In this document: piece by piece, positions 7,265 to 15,253 of the stretch
How the letters are laid out: every line of letters starts with the position of its first letter
How positions within the stretch are numbered: position 1 is the first letter of the stretch
Assembly (NCBI GenBank): GCA_016841675.1
Contig: JAENYQ010000033.1
Coordinates: forward strand, 1-34,814
Reading direction: 5' to 3'
From: Desulfotomaculum sp.
Lineage (GTDB): Bacteria; Bacillota; Desulfotomaculia; Desulfotomaculales; Desulfallaceae
Length of the DNA: 34,814 nt
The notes under the pieces: generated by a model
What the model was told of the DNA's origin: nothing
The model's database searches: none
The model's input: the letters and a program-made list of their open reading frames with translations, nothing else
Made by a program: the position numbers and the translations under genes

Positions 7265-7593
7265 AACGGGTACGCATAATAACTTTTATTATCTTGGATT
7301 GGTGTAGATTGCCCCAGTGCTGTTACGTGGGTCGCTGAGATACTCTGGCAGGTGCCTTCGGGCACCCTGGGCCGCGTTTTATTGTTGCATGCCTAAACAG
7401 TACTTGTGCCAAGTCCGAGGAAATACTTGTGGTTCGAAATAATCGTTAAACTACGACAACTATAGCGCAGGGATAATAATGCAAGTGTCTAATATAATAA
7501 ATACCCGTTTACTAGCGGGTTTGGGAAGAGTTGATGCACCACCACGAGGGGTAACTAACCAGCCATAAATTTTAGCAAAAGCTTTAAAATGGA
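7265..7593. other. Upstream region of the diguanylate cyclase gene, some hairpins
   Basis: About 330 bases without a credible ORF. They contain a stable UUCG-type hairpin CAGGTGCCTTCGGGCACCCTG (7349-7369, arms only are paired), a direct repeat TACTTGTG near 7403 and 7427, and a hairpin ACCCG...CGGGT (7503-7520). I compared the stretch with c-di-GMP-I and -II riboswitch cores and found no match. It could be a structured leader or a small RNA, but I cannot name one. Confidence 0.35.
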
Positions 7594-9171
7594 ATGAGGA
7601 TTAAAAATATCGCTATGCAACATGAAAATGCGGTTTATATTATTGCGTTGTTTATGGCGGGCGGGATAACCTGCCTTATATCCCTTTATGCTGTCATTCG
7701 CCATACCAGAGCCGGTGCTGTAGCATTTGCCTGTCTTATGTTGGCGTCGACAATTTATGCGTTTGGTTATGCCCTTGAACTTACCAATACGACGTTGCTT
7801 GGGATGCTGTTTTGGATCAAGGTGGAATACCTCGGCATATCTGTGTTGCCGGCGCTGTGGATTATCGTGGTACTCCAGTATGTCGGCAAGGGCCAATGGC
7901 TTTCTCCCTTCAGAATTGCCCTCTTATTAATTATTCCAGCCATTACACTCGTTTTAACTTATACTAACGAATACCACCACCTCTACTATGGCGCTGTCAG
8001 CGTGAACAAAGGCGGGCCGTTTCCGCTTCTTTTAATCAAAGGGGGACCATGGTACTGGGTTCAATCAGCTTACTTCAGTACATCTTTTTTGATTGGCAGT
8101 TACCTTTTATTAGAGACGTGGTGGCGGGTTAAATCATCATACCGCCGCCAGATTGTCGTCATGCTGGCCGGTTCCCTGGTGCCGTGGCTTAGCCATATCG
8201 TCTATATAACGGGAAAAAGCCCGTATGGTCTGGATTTAGCCCCTTTTACTTTTATGGTCAGCGGATTGATTTTTTCTTGGGGTCTGTTCCGGTATCAAAT
8301 GCTGGAAATCGCACCCATCGCCCGTGATATAGTGTTTGAAGGTATGCGAGACGGGGTATTGGTTCTGGATACACAAAACCGGGTGGTTGATTACAATCAT
8401 ACTGCTCAAAATATTATCAATAATCTTTCACCGGCTCGAATTGGTTGTTCGGCACAAGAAGTACTTAAAGCATATCCGAATTTACTGGATCAGATATTTT
8501 CTGATCCGGACAACCAGGTTGAACTTCAGATTTACCGGGGGGATAAGCGTTACTATTATAATTTTCGTATTTGGCCCATTATAGACCGCCGCAATCTGCT
8601 GCTGGGCAAGACCATTGTCCTTATTGATATAACGGAACAGGTGATGCTGCTTGAAAAACTGCGCACCATGGCCACCATTGACAGCCTTACCGGTGTTTTT
8701 AACCGCAGTCATTTCATTGAACTGTGCAGTAAGGAGATTGACCGCGCGAATCGATACGGAAGAGCTATATCTTTGATTAGCATGGATTTAGATCTTTTTA
8801 AAGAAATCAACGATACCTACGGACATGAGGCGGGAGACTACACCCTCAAGGCTGTCGCCGATACATGCAGGAATTGTCTTCGCCATAACGACATTTTCGG
8901 CCGTTATGGCGGTGAAGAATTCACCATATGTTTACCGGAAACTTCTTCGGATATAGCATTGGAGGTAGCTGAGCGCCTGCGTAAAAAAATAGCCGGCCTG
9001 CACCTGGCAGTGGACAATAACGAATTTACGGTAACAGCGAGCTTTGGTATTATTGGTGTACAAGAAGCTGGAGATGTGGAACTGGACGACTTGCTTAAAA
9101 AAGCCGATCAGGCTTTGTACAAGTCTAAGGAAGCGGGTCGGAACCAGGTTTGGAATGAGCACAATGTTTGA
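7594..9171 (+). CDS. Membrane-bound diguanylate cyclase (7TM-PAS-GGDEF)
   Basis: A 525-residue protein that should make cyclic di-GMP from two GTP. Residues about 15-235 hold seven hydrophobic segments of the histidine-kinase N-terminal 7TM type. A PAS-like domain follows (about 245-350; VLDTQNRVVDYNHTAQNII). The GGDEF domain starts at TIDSLTGVFNRSHF and carries GGEEF at 439-443, an active-site variant compatible with activity. R430-H-N-D433, five residues before it, is a product-inhibition I-site. The ATG at 7594 has a poor ribosome site; ATG 7615 with GAGGAT upstream is an alternative that changes only seven residues. It sits alone between the liv terminator and the next gene. The signal it senses is unknown. 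Confidence 0.93.
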   Translation: MRIKNIAMQHENAVYIIALFMAGGITCLISLYAVIRHTRAGAVAFACLMLASTIYAFGYALELTNTTLLGMLFWIKVEYLGISVLPALWIIVVLQYVGKGQWLSPFRIALLLIIPAITLVLTYTNEYHHLYYGAVSVNKGGPFPLLLIKGGPWYWVQSAYFSTSFLIGSYLLLETWWRVKSSYRRQIVVMLAGSLVPWLSHIVYITGKSPYGLDLAPFTFMVSGLIFSWGLFRYQMLEIAPIARDIVFEGMRDGVLVLDTQNRVVDYNHTAQNIINNLSPARIGCSAQEVLKAYPNLLDQIFSDPDNQVELQIYRGDKRYYYNFRIWPIIDRRNLLLGKTIVLIDITEQVMLLEKLRTMATIDSLTGVFNRSHFIELCSKEIDRANRYGRAISLISMDLDLFKEINDTYGHEAGDYTLKAVADTCRNCLRHNDIFGRYGGEEFTICLPETSSDIALEVAERLRKKIAGLHLAVDNNEFTVTASFGIIGVQEAGDVELDDLLKKADQALYKSKEAGRNQVWNEHNV

Positions 9172-9414
9172 ACAAACAACTATAAGCAATATGGTATTGC
9201 CGAATCGTTTTAGTTACAGATTACATTTCCATGAGCCGCCCGTTAATCAGGGAACCTAATTTAATTAACCGTTGGAAATCCGGTGATCGCAGCAAAGCGG
9301 AATGCATATCGGATAATAAATGTTTCAGGGCAGCTATATCTGGTAATGGAGTATGTTGTGAAGTGCAAAAATAACAAAGCATCGGGGAAAGACTGTGGTA
9401 GAAACAGCGGAATA

Positions 9415-11190
9415 ATGACTAAAGTAGGTGATGGATTGGGCAGAACAGTTACTGAAATTCAGGAGATTTTAGCGGTGGCTGGTGGAAAAGCGGCAGCTGA
9501 CCTATATATAGAGGGAGGTTTGCTGGTCAACGTATATACTGGAGAAATATATCCGGCTAATGTAGCGGTTTTTCAGGGAAAAATAGCCTATGTTGGGAAT
9601 AGTCGTAAAATGGTGGGTCCCCACACTGAAATAGTAAACGCATCGGGGTGCTATCTGTGCCCGGGTTTTATCGAAGTACATACTCACCCGTGGATGGTGT
9701 ACACTCCGGCTAATATGGTCAGAGTTAATTTGACCCTTGGAACTACCACTTTTTTATGCGACAACTTGTTGGGTTATGTTTATTTGGGTGCTGATGGCTT
9801 TATAAAAATGATTAAGGCCCTGGAAAAACTTCCTGCCCGTCTCTACTGGGGGGCCCGGATAATGCACCAGTCCCCCGACCCAGACGAGGATGAATTATTT
9901 TCACTTACCAACCTGGACAAGGTCTTTAATGATCCCCGCGTCATTAAAATAGGCGAAATCACCCGCTGGCCTTTGGTGGTTGATGGAAATGAGTCCGTCA
10001 TCCAGAGGATTAGCCTGGCCGCGGAGCGGGGGCTGGGATTTGAGGGACACGCGGCCGGCTGCTCCTACGAAAAACTAAATGCGGTGGCTGCGGCTGGTGT
10101 GGAGTCCTGTCACGAGGCTATCACAGCCGAGGATGTGGTGTCTAGGCTTCGCCTGGGCCTTTGGGCTATCCTTCGCCATAGCTCGCTCAGGCCTGATTTG
10201 CTTGAACTGTTGAGGGCGGTAACCGAGTATAAGGTGCAGACCCAAAGAATGCTTTTTACCACTGATGGTTCGGCGCCTGGATTCTTAACGCGTGAGGGTT
10301 GGATTGATGGGATGGTAAGAACGGCGGTTAAGGTTGGTCTGGAACCGATCACTGCCATCCAGATTGCCACTATCAATGCGGCCACTTATCTTGGGCTGGA
10401 CAAAGAAATTGGCGCCATTGCCCCCGGCATGCACGCAGACATCCTCCTTTTACCGGACCTGCAAAACTTCAAACCCCGCATGGTTATAGTGGGGGGAAAG
10501 GTGCTGGCTGCAGATGGAGAATTATGTGCGCCTATTCCGGAGCCAGACTGGGTTTCCTTGGGCTTCAAAACCAAACTGTCGCCCCGCGAACTGGTAAGCG
10601 ACCCCAACCTGTTTGGTGTTCCCGCGGCCAGTGCCACCGTCTTTCCCGTCATTGAGGTAATATCGGCGGCGATTACCCGATTAAAGGAAACGACCCTGGA
10701 TTCCCGGGATGGGTTTTTAGAACGTAAGGAAGACCTGCTTTACTGTGCTTTGGTTGACCGGCGGGGCAAATGGGTGACCAACGGGTTTATTGAGGGTTTT
10801 GGGCATATGGAAGCTTTGGCTGCTACATTTTCAACGTCGTTTGACCTCCTGGTTATGGGCCGAAGCCGTTCAGCCATGGCAGCGGCGGCTGCAGAGGTGG
10901 CCGATATGGGAGGGGGTATTGTACTGTTTGATGGTATAAATAATGTGTTTAAAATGCCACTGGTATACGGTGGGATTATGAGCGCCGACCCCTTTGAAGT
11001 TTCGTTGGAGAAGGTCTACGAATTGGAAAAGAGGGCCCGTGCATGCGGTTACCCATATAATGACATTTTATATACTCTGTTATTTCTAGTCTGCGATTTT
11101 CTTCCCGGACCACGGATTACAGCTGCCGGAATTATTGATGTAAAAACCGGCAAAACCCTGTATCCTTCCAAATCGCTAAGGCCACAATAA
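9415..11190 (+). CDS. Adenine-deaminase-family amidohydrolase, YerA-like
   Basis: About 591 residues of the adenine deaminase (AdeC) superfamily, which use metal-bound water to deaminate a purine-type base. An early LYIEGGLLVNVYTGEIYPANV strand leads to PGFIEVHTHPW, then GTTTFLCDN, EGHAAGCSYEKLNA, LFTTDGSAPG, INAATYLGL and IGAIAPGMHADILLL, followed by the C-terminal adenine-deaminase domain with DGFLERKEDLLYC. HTHPW replaces the H-x-H-I-E-S-S metal motif of classical adenine deaminases. This and the overall pattern match the YerA branch, so deamination of adenine is not assured. The frame is open back to GTG 9283, but ATG 9415 gives the family-like N-terminus; ribosome sites are weak at all candidates. 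Confidence 0.8.
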   Translation: MTKVGDGLGRTVTEIQEILAVAGGKAAADLYIEGGLLVNVYTGEIYPANVAVFQGKIAYVGNSRKMVGPHTEIVNASGCYLCPGFIEVHTHPWMVYTPANMVRVNLTLGTTTFLCDNLLGYVYLGADGFIKMIKALEKLPARLYWGARIMHQSPDPDEDELFSLTNLDKVFNDPRVIKIGEITRWPLVVDGNESVIQRISLAAERGLGFEGHAAGCSYEKLNAVAAAGVESCHEAITAEDVVSRLRLGLWAILRHSSLRPDLLELLRAVTEYKVQTQRMLFTTDGSAPGFLTREGWIDGMVRTAVKVGLEPITAIQIATINAATYLGLDKEIGAIAPGMHADILLLPDLQNFKPRMVIVGGKVLAADGELCAPIPEPDWVSLGFKTKLSPRELVSDPNLFGVPAASATVFPVIEVISAAITRLKETTLDSRDGFLERKEDLLYCALVDRRGKWVTNGFIEGFGHMEALAATFSTSFDLLVMGRSRSAMAAAAAEVADMGGGIVLFDGINNVFKMPLVYGGIMSADPFEVSLEKVYELEKRARACGYPYNDILYTLLFLVCDFLPGPRITAAGIIDVKTGKTLYPSKSLRPQ

Positions 11191-11208
11191 ACGAATACGA
11201 CTTACCGT

Positions 11209-11450
11209 GTTGTATTCATAACAATGACTATTTTAGCGTCCCGGGAAAAAGGCCAATTGTAGGGAACGCCCCCTGTGGCGTTCCGTCCACAGGTCAGCGA
11301 TGTCGTTGGAACGGAACGGCACAGGGGCCGTTCCCTACGACCCTGCCACGGCGGAGATAATACAAGCCTTGAAGACAAACGGATAAAACATCGGTTACCG
11401 GTTATATTCATAGTAATGACAGGATTGTGTATTCATAGCAATGACAGGAT
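11209..11450. repeat. TATTCATAGCAATGAC dispersed repeats
   Basis: Close variants of TTGTATTCATAGCAATGACAG occur at 11210-11227, 11402-11422 and 11429-11447. Reverse-oriented copies occur at 35-51 (ATTGCTATGAATACAAC) and 34767-34785 (GTCATTGCTATGAATCCAA). All lie between genes, two of them at the extreme ends of the window. The last two copies on the plus strand are in tandem with a 26-base period. Confidence 0.55.
11259..11338. repeat. 80-bp near-perfect palindrome between convergent genes
   Basis: The left arm 11259-11286 (GTAGGGAACGCCCCCTGTGG...) and right arm 11311-11338 are inverted complements with 26 of 28 positions matching and a 24-base loop. The element lies between the convergent yerA-like and P-type ATPase genes. 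It could act as a two-way transcription stop, but no T-run follows either arm, and its G+C-rich character differs from its surroundings. A mobile palindromic repeat is the better reading. Confidence 0.75.
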
Positions 11451-11477
11451 TAGTGTATTTATGAAAAATTATTGTAT

Positions 11478-14204
11478 TTAGTCAGGAATCTTTTTCGCAA
11501 AGGCCTCTTTTCTTTTTAAGATTACCATCCGCCTAAGGGCTTTTTCACCCTCTACGGCCAGCAGGACAGTTGTGGCCACTATGGTAACCATGGCCCAGTC
11601 GTCTACCCCTAGAGCAGAGGTGCGAAATACAAGTTGAAAAGACGGCACGTAAATAATGGAGATTTGGGCTATTATCGAGGCCACGACACTGTAGAAAAGA
11701 AATGGGTTGGACAACATTTTAATTTGGAAGATGGATAAACCTTCAGAGCGCACGTTAAAGACGTTAAAAAGCTGAAACAAAACTATTGTCGTCAGGGCTA
11801 CGGTGCGGGCGTGGTCGAGGTTATACCCCCGGTGTAAGGCCCAGGTAAAAGTAAACAGGGTCCCGGCCGCAATAACCACACCGATAATTAACAGCCGCTC
11901 GGCCATAAGCCTTGATATGACCGGCTCATCCCGCCTGCGGGGAGCCCGGTTAATCAGTCCCTTTTCGCCGGGCTCAAAAGCCAGGGCCACATCTTGCAGC
12001 CCGTTGGTAACCAGGTTTAACCACAAAATTTGAGCGGGCAGCAGCGGCAGGGGCATTAAAACCACCAGCGCGGTAAGGATCAGTATAATTTGGGCCAGGC
12101 CGGTGGAAAGCAGGAACAAAATAACTTTGCGAATGTTATCAAAGACCACCCGACCCTCTTTAACTGCCTCAAAGATGCTGGCGAAGTTATCATCGGTTAC
12201 AATCATATCCGAGGTCTCCTTGGCTGCATCCGTACCGCCTTTACCCATGGCTACTCCGATATGAGCCGCCTTTAGCGCGGGTGCGTCATTGACCCCGTCG
12301 CCTGTCACGGCAACCACATCGCCTCTTTTGATTAGCTGCTGCACGATTCTTAACTTGTGCAAAGGGGCGACCCGGGCAAATATATTTACATAACGCACCT
12401 TGTTATACAATTCCTCGTCCGTCATTTCTTCTAGATCCTTACCAGTTAAAGTGGGGATGTTATCTCCCGACACCATGGCTAGTTTTTTAGCAATGGCTAT
12501 GGCTGTTACTTGGTGATCGCCCGTAACCATAATTACACGTACCCCAGCCCTTTTGGCCTGAGCCATGGCATGGAAAACTTCTTCCCGGGGCGGATCCATC
12601 ATCCCCTGCATTCCTATTAGGGTCAAGCCTTCCTGAAGTTTGGCAGGGTCAATTGCAGTTGTGCTTGCGGGCTCGCGCCGGTAAGCTAGAGCGAGCACCC
12701 TCAGCCCTTCCCTGGCCAGGTTATGGTAGTGCTGTAAAACGGCCTCCCGGTCTTCCAGGGGCTTTTCGGTACCTGCGGTACCGGTTATGACCGTAGAGCA
12801 CATTTGCAGTACCCGCTCGGGTGCACCCTTTACAAAAACCAGGTTTTCACCGTTCTTCTTGTTTTGTTGTAAAGAGGCCATGTACATGAGGTCTGATTCA
12901 AAGGGAATCTCATCCAGGTTGTTATAAACATCATTAAGGATCTCGGTGTCCAGACCGGCCTTATTGGCGGCCACGATTAATGCCACCTCGGTGGGGTCTC
13001 CCTCAGGGTAATAGTGCCTTTCCGGGCTAAAACCCAGTTTTGACTCGTTGGCCAGCAGCCCGGCCCGCAGGCAAAGTTCCAGTGCCTGGTGCTCCTTCAA
13101 TTTTACCCGTTCCCCTGTGGAGTCGTAAATCTCACCTATGGGTTCATAACCTACTCCGGATACCTGATAAAGATTGTCACCGATGACAATGGACTGGACA
13201 GTCATTTCATTTTTAGTCAGGGTGCCGGTTTTGTCGGAAGCAATTACGTTGGTGGAACCAAGCGTTTCTACTGCGTTCAGACGGCGCACAATGGCGTGGC
13301 GGCCCGCCATGCGGTTAACCCCGATGGCCAGGGTAATGGTTACCACGACGGGCAAACCTTCGGGGATGGCACCGACGGCCAGGGCAATGCCAATCAGCAC
13401 CATATCGGGCAGCGGGCGCCCCAAGGCAAGCCCCAGCAGCACAGCCAGGGTGGAAATAGCCAGAATGCCGTAACCAAGCCAGCGCCCGAAGCGCCCTAGT
13501 TGCACCTGCAGCGGCGTTGGTGCGGGCTTGACTTTTTGCACCTGCTCGGAGATTTTACCCAGTTCGGTGGCCTGCCCTGTGGCCACCACCAGCCCTTTGG
13601 CCCGGCCCGATATTACCAAAGTGCCCATGAATGCCATGTTGCGCATGTCTCCCAGGGCCGGGTGGTGCTCCATTATGGGACCTGTTTCCTTAATCACGTT
13701 GAAGGACTCGCCGGTGAGGGCAGATTCATCAATCTCCAGCCTGTTTGTTTCAAAAAAGCGCAGGTCGGCCGGAATGCGGGCACCCGAGGCAAGGGTGACA
13801 ACGTCTCCCGGCACAAGTTCGGCGCTGTCCAGTTCAATTTTTTGCCCGTTACGTATCAGGTTGGCCCGGGGGGCGGAAAGGGCCACCAGAGAGCGGATAG
13901 CCTGCTCGGCCTTCATTTCCTGGGTAAAACCGATGACAGCGTTAACAATAACCACCGCCAGGATCACCCACATATCTATGTAATGCTGAATGAAGGCGGT
14001 AAATGCGGCCGCTATCAGCAGAATATAAATAAGGGGGTCGGCAAACTGGCGCAGTAGTGTTTTGAGCGGGCTGGTCCTTTCCTCGGCTTCAAGGGAATTG
14101 GGGCCGTATTTTTCCAGCTTCTTGGCAACTTCTTCGTCTGTAAGCCCATTGGGGCTAGAATTAAATTCCTCAAATATTTCTTCTATGTTTTTTCGATGGT
14201 ACAG
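11478..14204 (-). CDS. P2-type cation-transporting ATPase (Ca2+-ATPase-like)
   Basis: About 908 residues. The frame extends 77 codons before the first ATG (13973) and encodes the expected cation-ATPase N-domain (EEIFEEFN, GLTDEEVAKKLEKYGPNSL, FADPLIYILLIAAAF). The last codon before an in-frame TGA that could start it is CTG 14204, with AAGGTGG eight bases upstream. Alternatively GTG 14211 is the start and an extra A in GTGAAAACTG breaks the frame. Catalytic motifs are complete: TGES, phosphorylated D324 in DKTGTLT, MVTGDHQVTA, and VTGDGVNDAPAL. The TM4 IPEGLP motif fits P2 pumps. TM6 reads NLVTNG where calcium pumps have NLVTDG, so the ion is uncertain. Confidence 0.88.
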   Translation of the reverse strand: MYHRKNIEEIFEEFNSSPNGLTDEEVAKKLEKYGPNSLEAEERTSPLKTLLRQFADPLIYILLIAAAFTAFIQHYIDMWVILAVVIVNAVIGFTQEMKAEQAIRSLVALSAPRANLIRNGQKIELDSAELVPGDVVTLASGARIPADLRFFETNRLEIDESALTGESFNVIKETGPIMEHHPALGDMRNMAFMGTLVISGRAKGLVVATGQATELGKISEQVQKVKPAPTPLQVQLGRFGRWLGYGILAISTLAVLLGLALGRPLPDMVLIGIALAVGAIPEGLPVVVTITLAIGVNRMAGRHAIVRRLNAVETLGSTNVIASDKTGTLTKNEMTVQSIVIGDNLYQVSGVGYEPIGEIYDSTGERVKLKEHQALELCLRAGLLANESKLGFSPERHYYPEGDPTEVALIVAANKAGLDTEILNDVYNNLDEIPFESDLMYMASLQQNKKNGENLVFVKGAPERVLQMCSTVITGTAGTEKPLEDREAVLQHYHNLAREGLRVLALAYRREPASTTAIDPAKLQEGLTLIGMQGMMDPPREEVFHAMAQAKRAGVRVIMVTGDHQVTAIAIAKKLAMVSGDNIPTLTGKDLEEMTDEELYNKVRYVNIFARVAPLHKLRIVQQLIKRGDVVAVTGDGVNDAPALKAAHIGVAMGKGGTDAAKETSDMIVTDDNFASIFEAVKEGRVVFDNIRKVILFLLSTGLAQIILILTALVVLMPLPLLPAQILWLNLVTNGLQDVALAFEPGEKGLINRAPRRRDEPVISRLMAERLLIIGVVIAAGTLFTFTWALHRGYNLDHARTVALTTIVLFQLFNVFNVRSEGLSIFQIKMLSNPFLFYSVVASIIAQISIIYVPSFQLVFRTSALGVDDWAMVTIVATTVLLAVEGEKALRRMVILKRKEAFAKKIPD

Positions 14205-14377
14205 TTTTCACGCCACCTTTTATCAGCTTAAAATTATTGTTAACATTTTATTAGAATGACAAGCAGCGTTAAAAATATACGGCACATCATAAAGACAAAT
14301 TTTTTTCAGGTGGAAAGGGCAAAAAAAAAGCCAGGCACCTGGGTACAACTGAAAAATTCTAAGTCCGTGTCACTTTT

Positions 14378-14395
14378 GAGCGCAGCGAAGCATCT
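14378..14395. repeat. Fragment of the 5' palindromic repeat arm
   Basis: GAGCGCAGCGAAGCATCT matches the left arm of the element at 59-84 (GAGCGCAGCGAAGAATCT) apart from one base. It directly abuts the 56-bp hairpin repeat, so two different repeat families have met here. Confidence 0.5.
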
Positions 14396-14451
14396 AAAAG
14401 GGGACAGGCTACTTTTTTCGGTTTTTGAAAAAAGATGCCTGTCCCCTTTTT
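14396..14451 (-). repeat. 56-bp hairpin repeat, copy 1; likely terminator of yhhQ
   Basis: AAAAGGGGACAGGC at the left end is complementary to GCCTGTCCCCTTTT at the right end; an inner stem CTTTTTTC/GAAAAAAG continues it past a two-by-two mismatch. Copy 2 at 32633-32688 differs at two positions only. Here it lies 12 bases after the yhhQ stop on the minus strand and ends in T on both strands, so it probably doubles as a two-way terminator. Confidence 0.8.
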
Positions 14452-14463
14452 GGTTTGTAAAAA

Positions 14464-15138
14464 CTAACCAATATCTTTAAATGAAACACGAAAGGGATTG
14501 AAATTGGTGTCTTTGTCAAAGTGGTCAACGGACTCTACTTTTTTTACATAGCCAACTGCCGCATAGGTCAGAGGGGTGGCTAATACCTCAAAGGCTGTTT
14601 TAAAAATGTAATTTGACAGGATCATGTATAACAACAAGTTCCCCGGTATAACCCCTGCAAATGCGATAACGACAAAAATTACTGTATCTACACCCTGCCC
14701 AACTATGGTAGACCCGATGGTTCTGCTCCATAGATAGCGTCCCCGGGTAGCTACCTTCATCTTCGCCAGTATATAAGCGTTAATAAATTCTCCGCACAAA
14801 TAAGCAGCCATACTGGCGGTTACTATCCTGGGCGTTTGGCCCAAAATGGCCATATACGAGCTTTGGGCGGACCAATCCTCGGCAGAAGGCAATATGCCAA
14901 CCAGCCAGTAGATAAATGACATGATTATGCAGGCTAAAAAACCGGTCCAAACAACAACTCTGCTGCGCTTATAGCCATAGACTTCGGTCAATATGTCGCC
15001 GAAGATATAGGCTATTGGGAAAAGGATTGTCGCCCCGTCAAAATAAAAAGGGCCAATATGGGTTATCTTTACTGCCACCGTGTTTGATACCAGTAATACT
15101 GTTACAAACAAGGCCATGATGATAGGGAATAAACGCAA
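14464..15138 (-). CDS. yhhQ: Queuosine precursor transporter (YhhQ/VUT family)
   Basis: A 224-residue membrane protein of the COG1738 (DUF165, VUT) family, which imports the queuosine precursors preQ0 or preQ1. About six hydrophobic segments are visible. Family motifs are DGATILFPIAYIFGDILTEVYGY (residues about 34-56), RSRVVVWTGFLA, the AAYLCGEFINAYILAKMK segment, and the STIVGQGVDTVIFVVIAF segment. The start is TTG 15138, nine bases after AAGGAGG; no ATG is available. That ribosome site is the 3' part of a preQ1-I riboswitch, which independently supports the substrate. It lies downstream of the ABC-F gene on the same strand but has its own regulator. Confidence 0.93.
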   Translation of the reverse strand: MRLFPIIMALFVTVLLVSNTVAVKITHIGPFYFDGATILFPIAYIFGDILTEVYGYKRSRVVVWTGFLACIIMSFIYWLVGILPSAEDWSAQSSYMAILGQTPRIVTASMAAYLCGEFINAYILAKMKVATRGRYLWSRTIGSTIVGQGVDTVIFVVIAFAGVIPGNLLLYMILSNYIFKTAFEVLATPLTYAAVGYVKKVESVDHFDKDTNFNPFRVSFKDIG

Positions 15139-15147
15139 AATTATCTT

Positions 15148-15184
15148 CCTCCTTGTTTTGTTAATCCGGGTGGTCTGCGACCGG
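15148..15184 (-). promoter_or_regulatory. preQ1-I riboswitch (type II-like)
   Basis: Read on the minus strand, CCGGTCGCAGACCACCCGG forms the P1 hairpin and is followed by ATTAACAAAACAAGGAGG. The A-rich strand and terminal AAGGAGG make the pseudoknot. From memory it is close to the Thermoanaerobacter tengcongensis preQ1-I aptamer (GGGUCGCAG...UUAACAAAACAAGG). Because the ribosome site is inside the aptamer, ligand binding should block translation of yhhQ directly, with no terminator needed. Confidence 0.93.
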
Positions 15185-15229
15185 AAATCTATATAAAAAA
15201 GATAAGGTTTTACGAGGGCACTGAAAAAT

Positions 15230-15251
15230 TAATTAAGATGGCAAGTAGCCA
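15230..15251 (-). repeat. Short dispersed repeat, second copy
   Basis: AATTAAGATGGCAAGTAGCC directly follows the stop codon of the ABC-F gene and matches the copy at 4355-4375. Confidence 0.4.
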
Positions 15252-15253
15252 AG

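Noticed and set aside
7440-7593. c-di-GMP riboswitch upstream of the GGDEF gene
   Set aside because: Neither the c-di-GMP-I core nor the c-di-GMP-II pattern could be aligned.
9283-9414. N-terminal extension of the YerA-like protein from GTG 9283
   Set aside because: Its 44 residues resemble nothing in the family and no ribosome site supports this start.
13089-14057. Long plus-strand frames opposite the P-type ATPase
   Set aside because: They are antisense to a gene with complete P-type ATPase motifs and show low-complexity translations.
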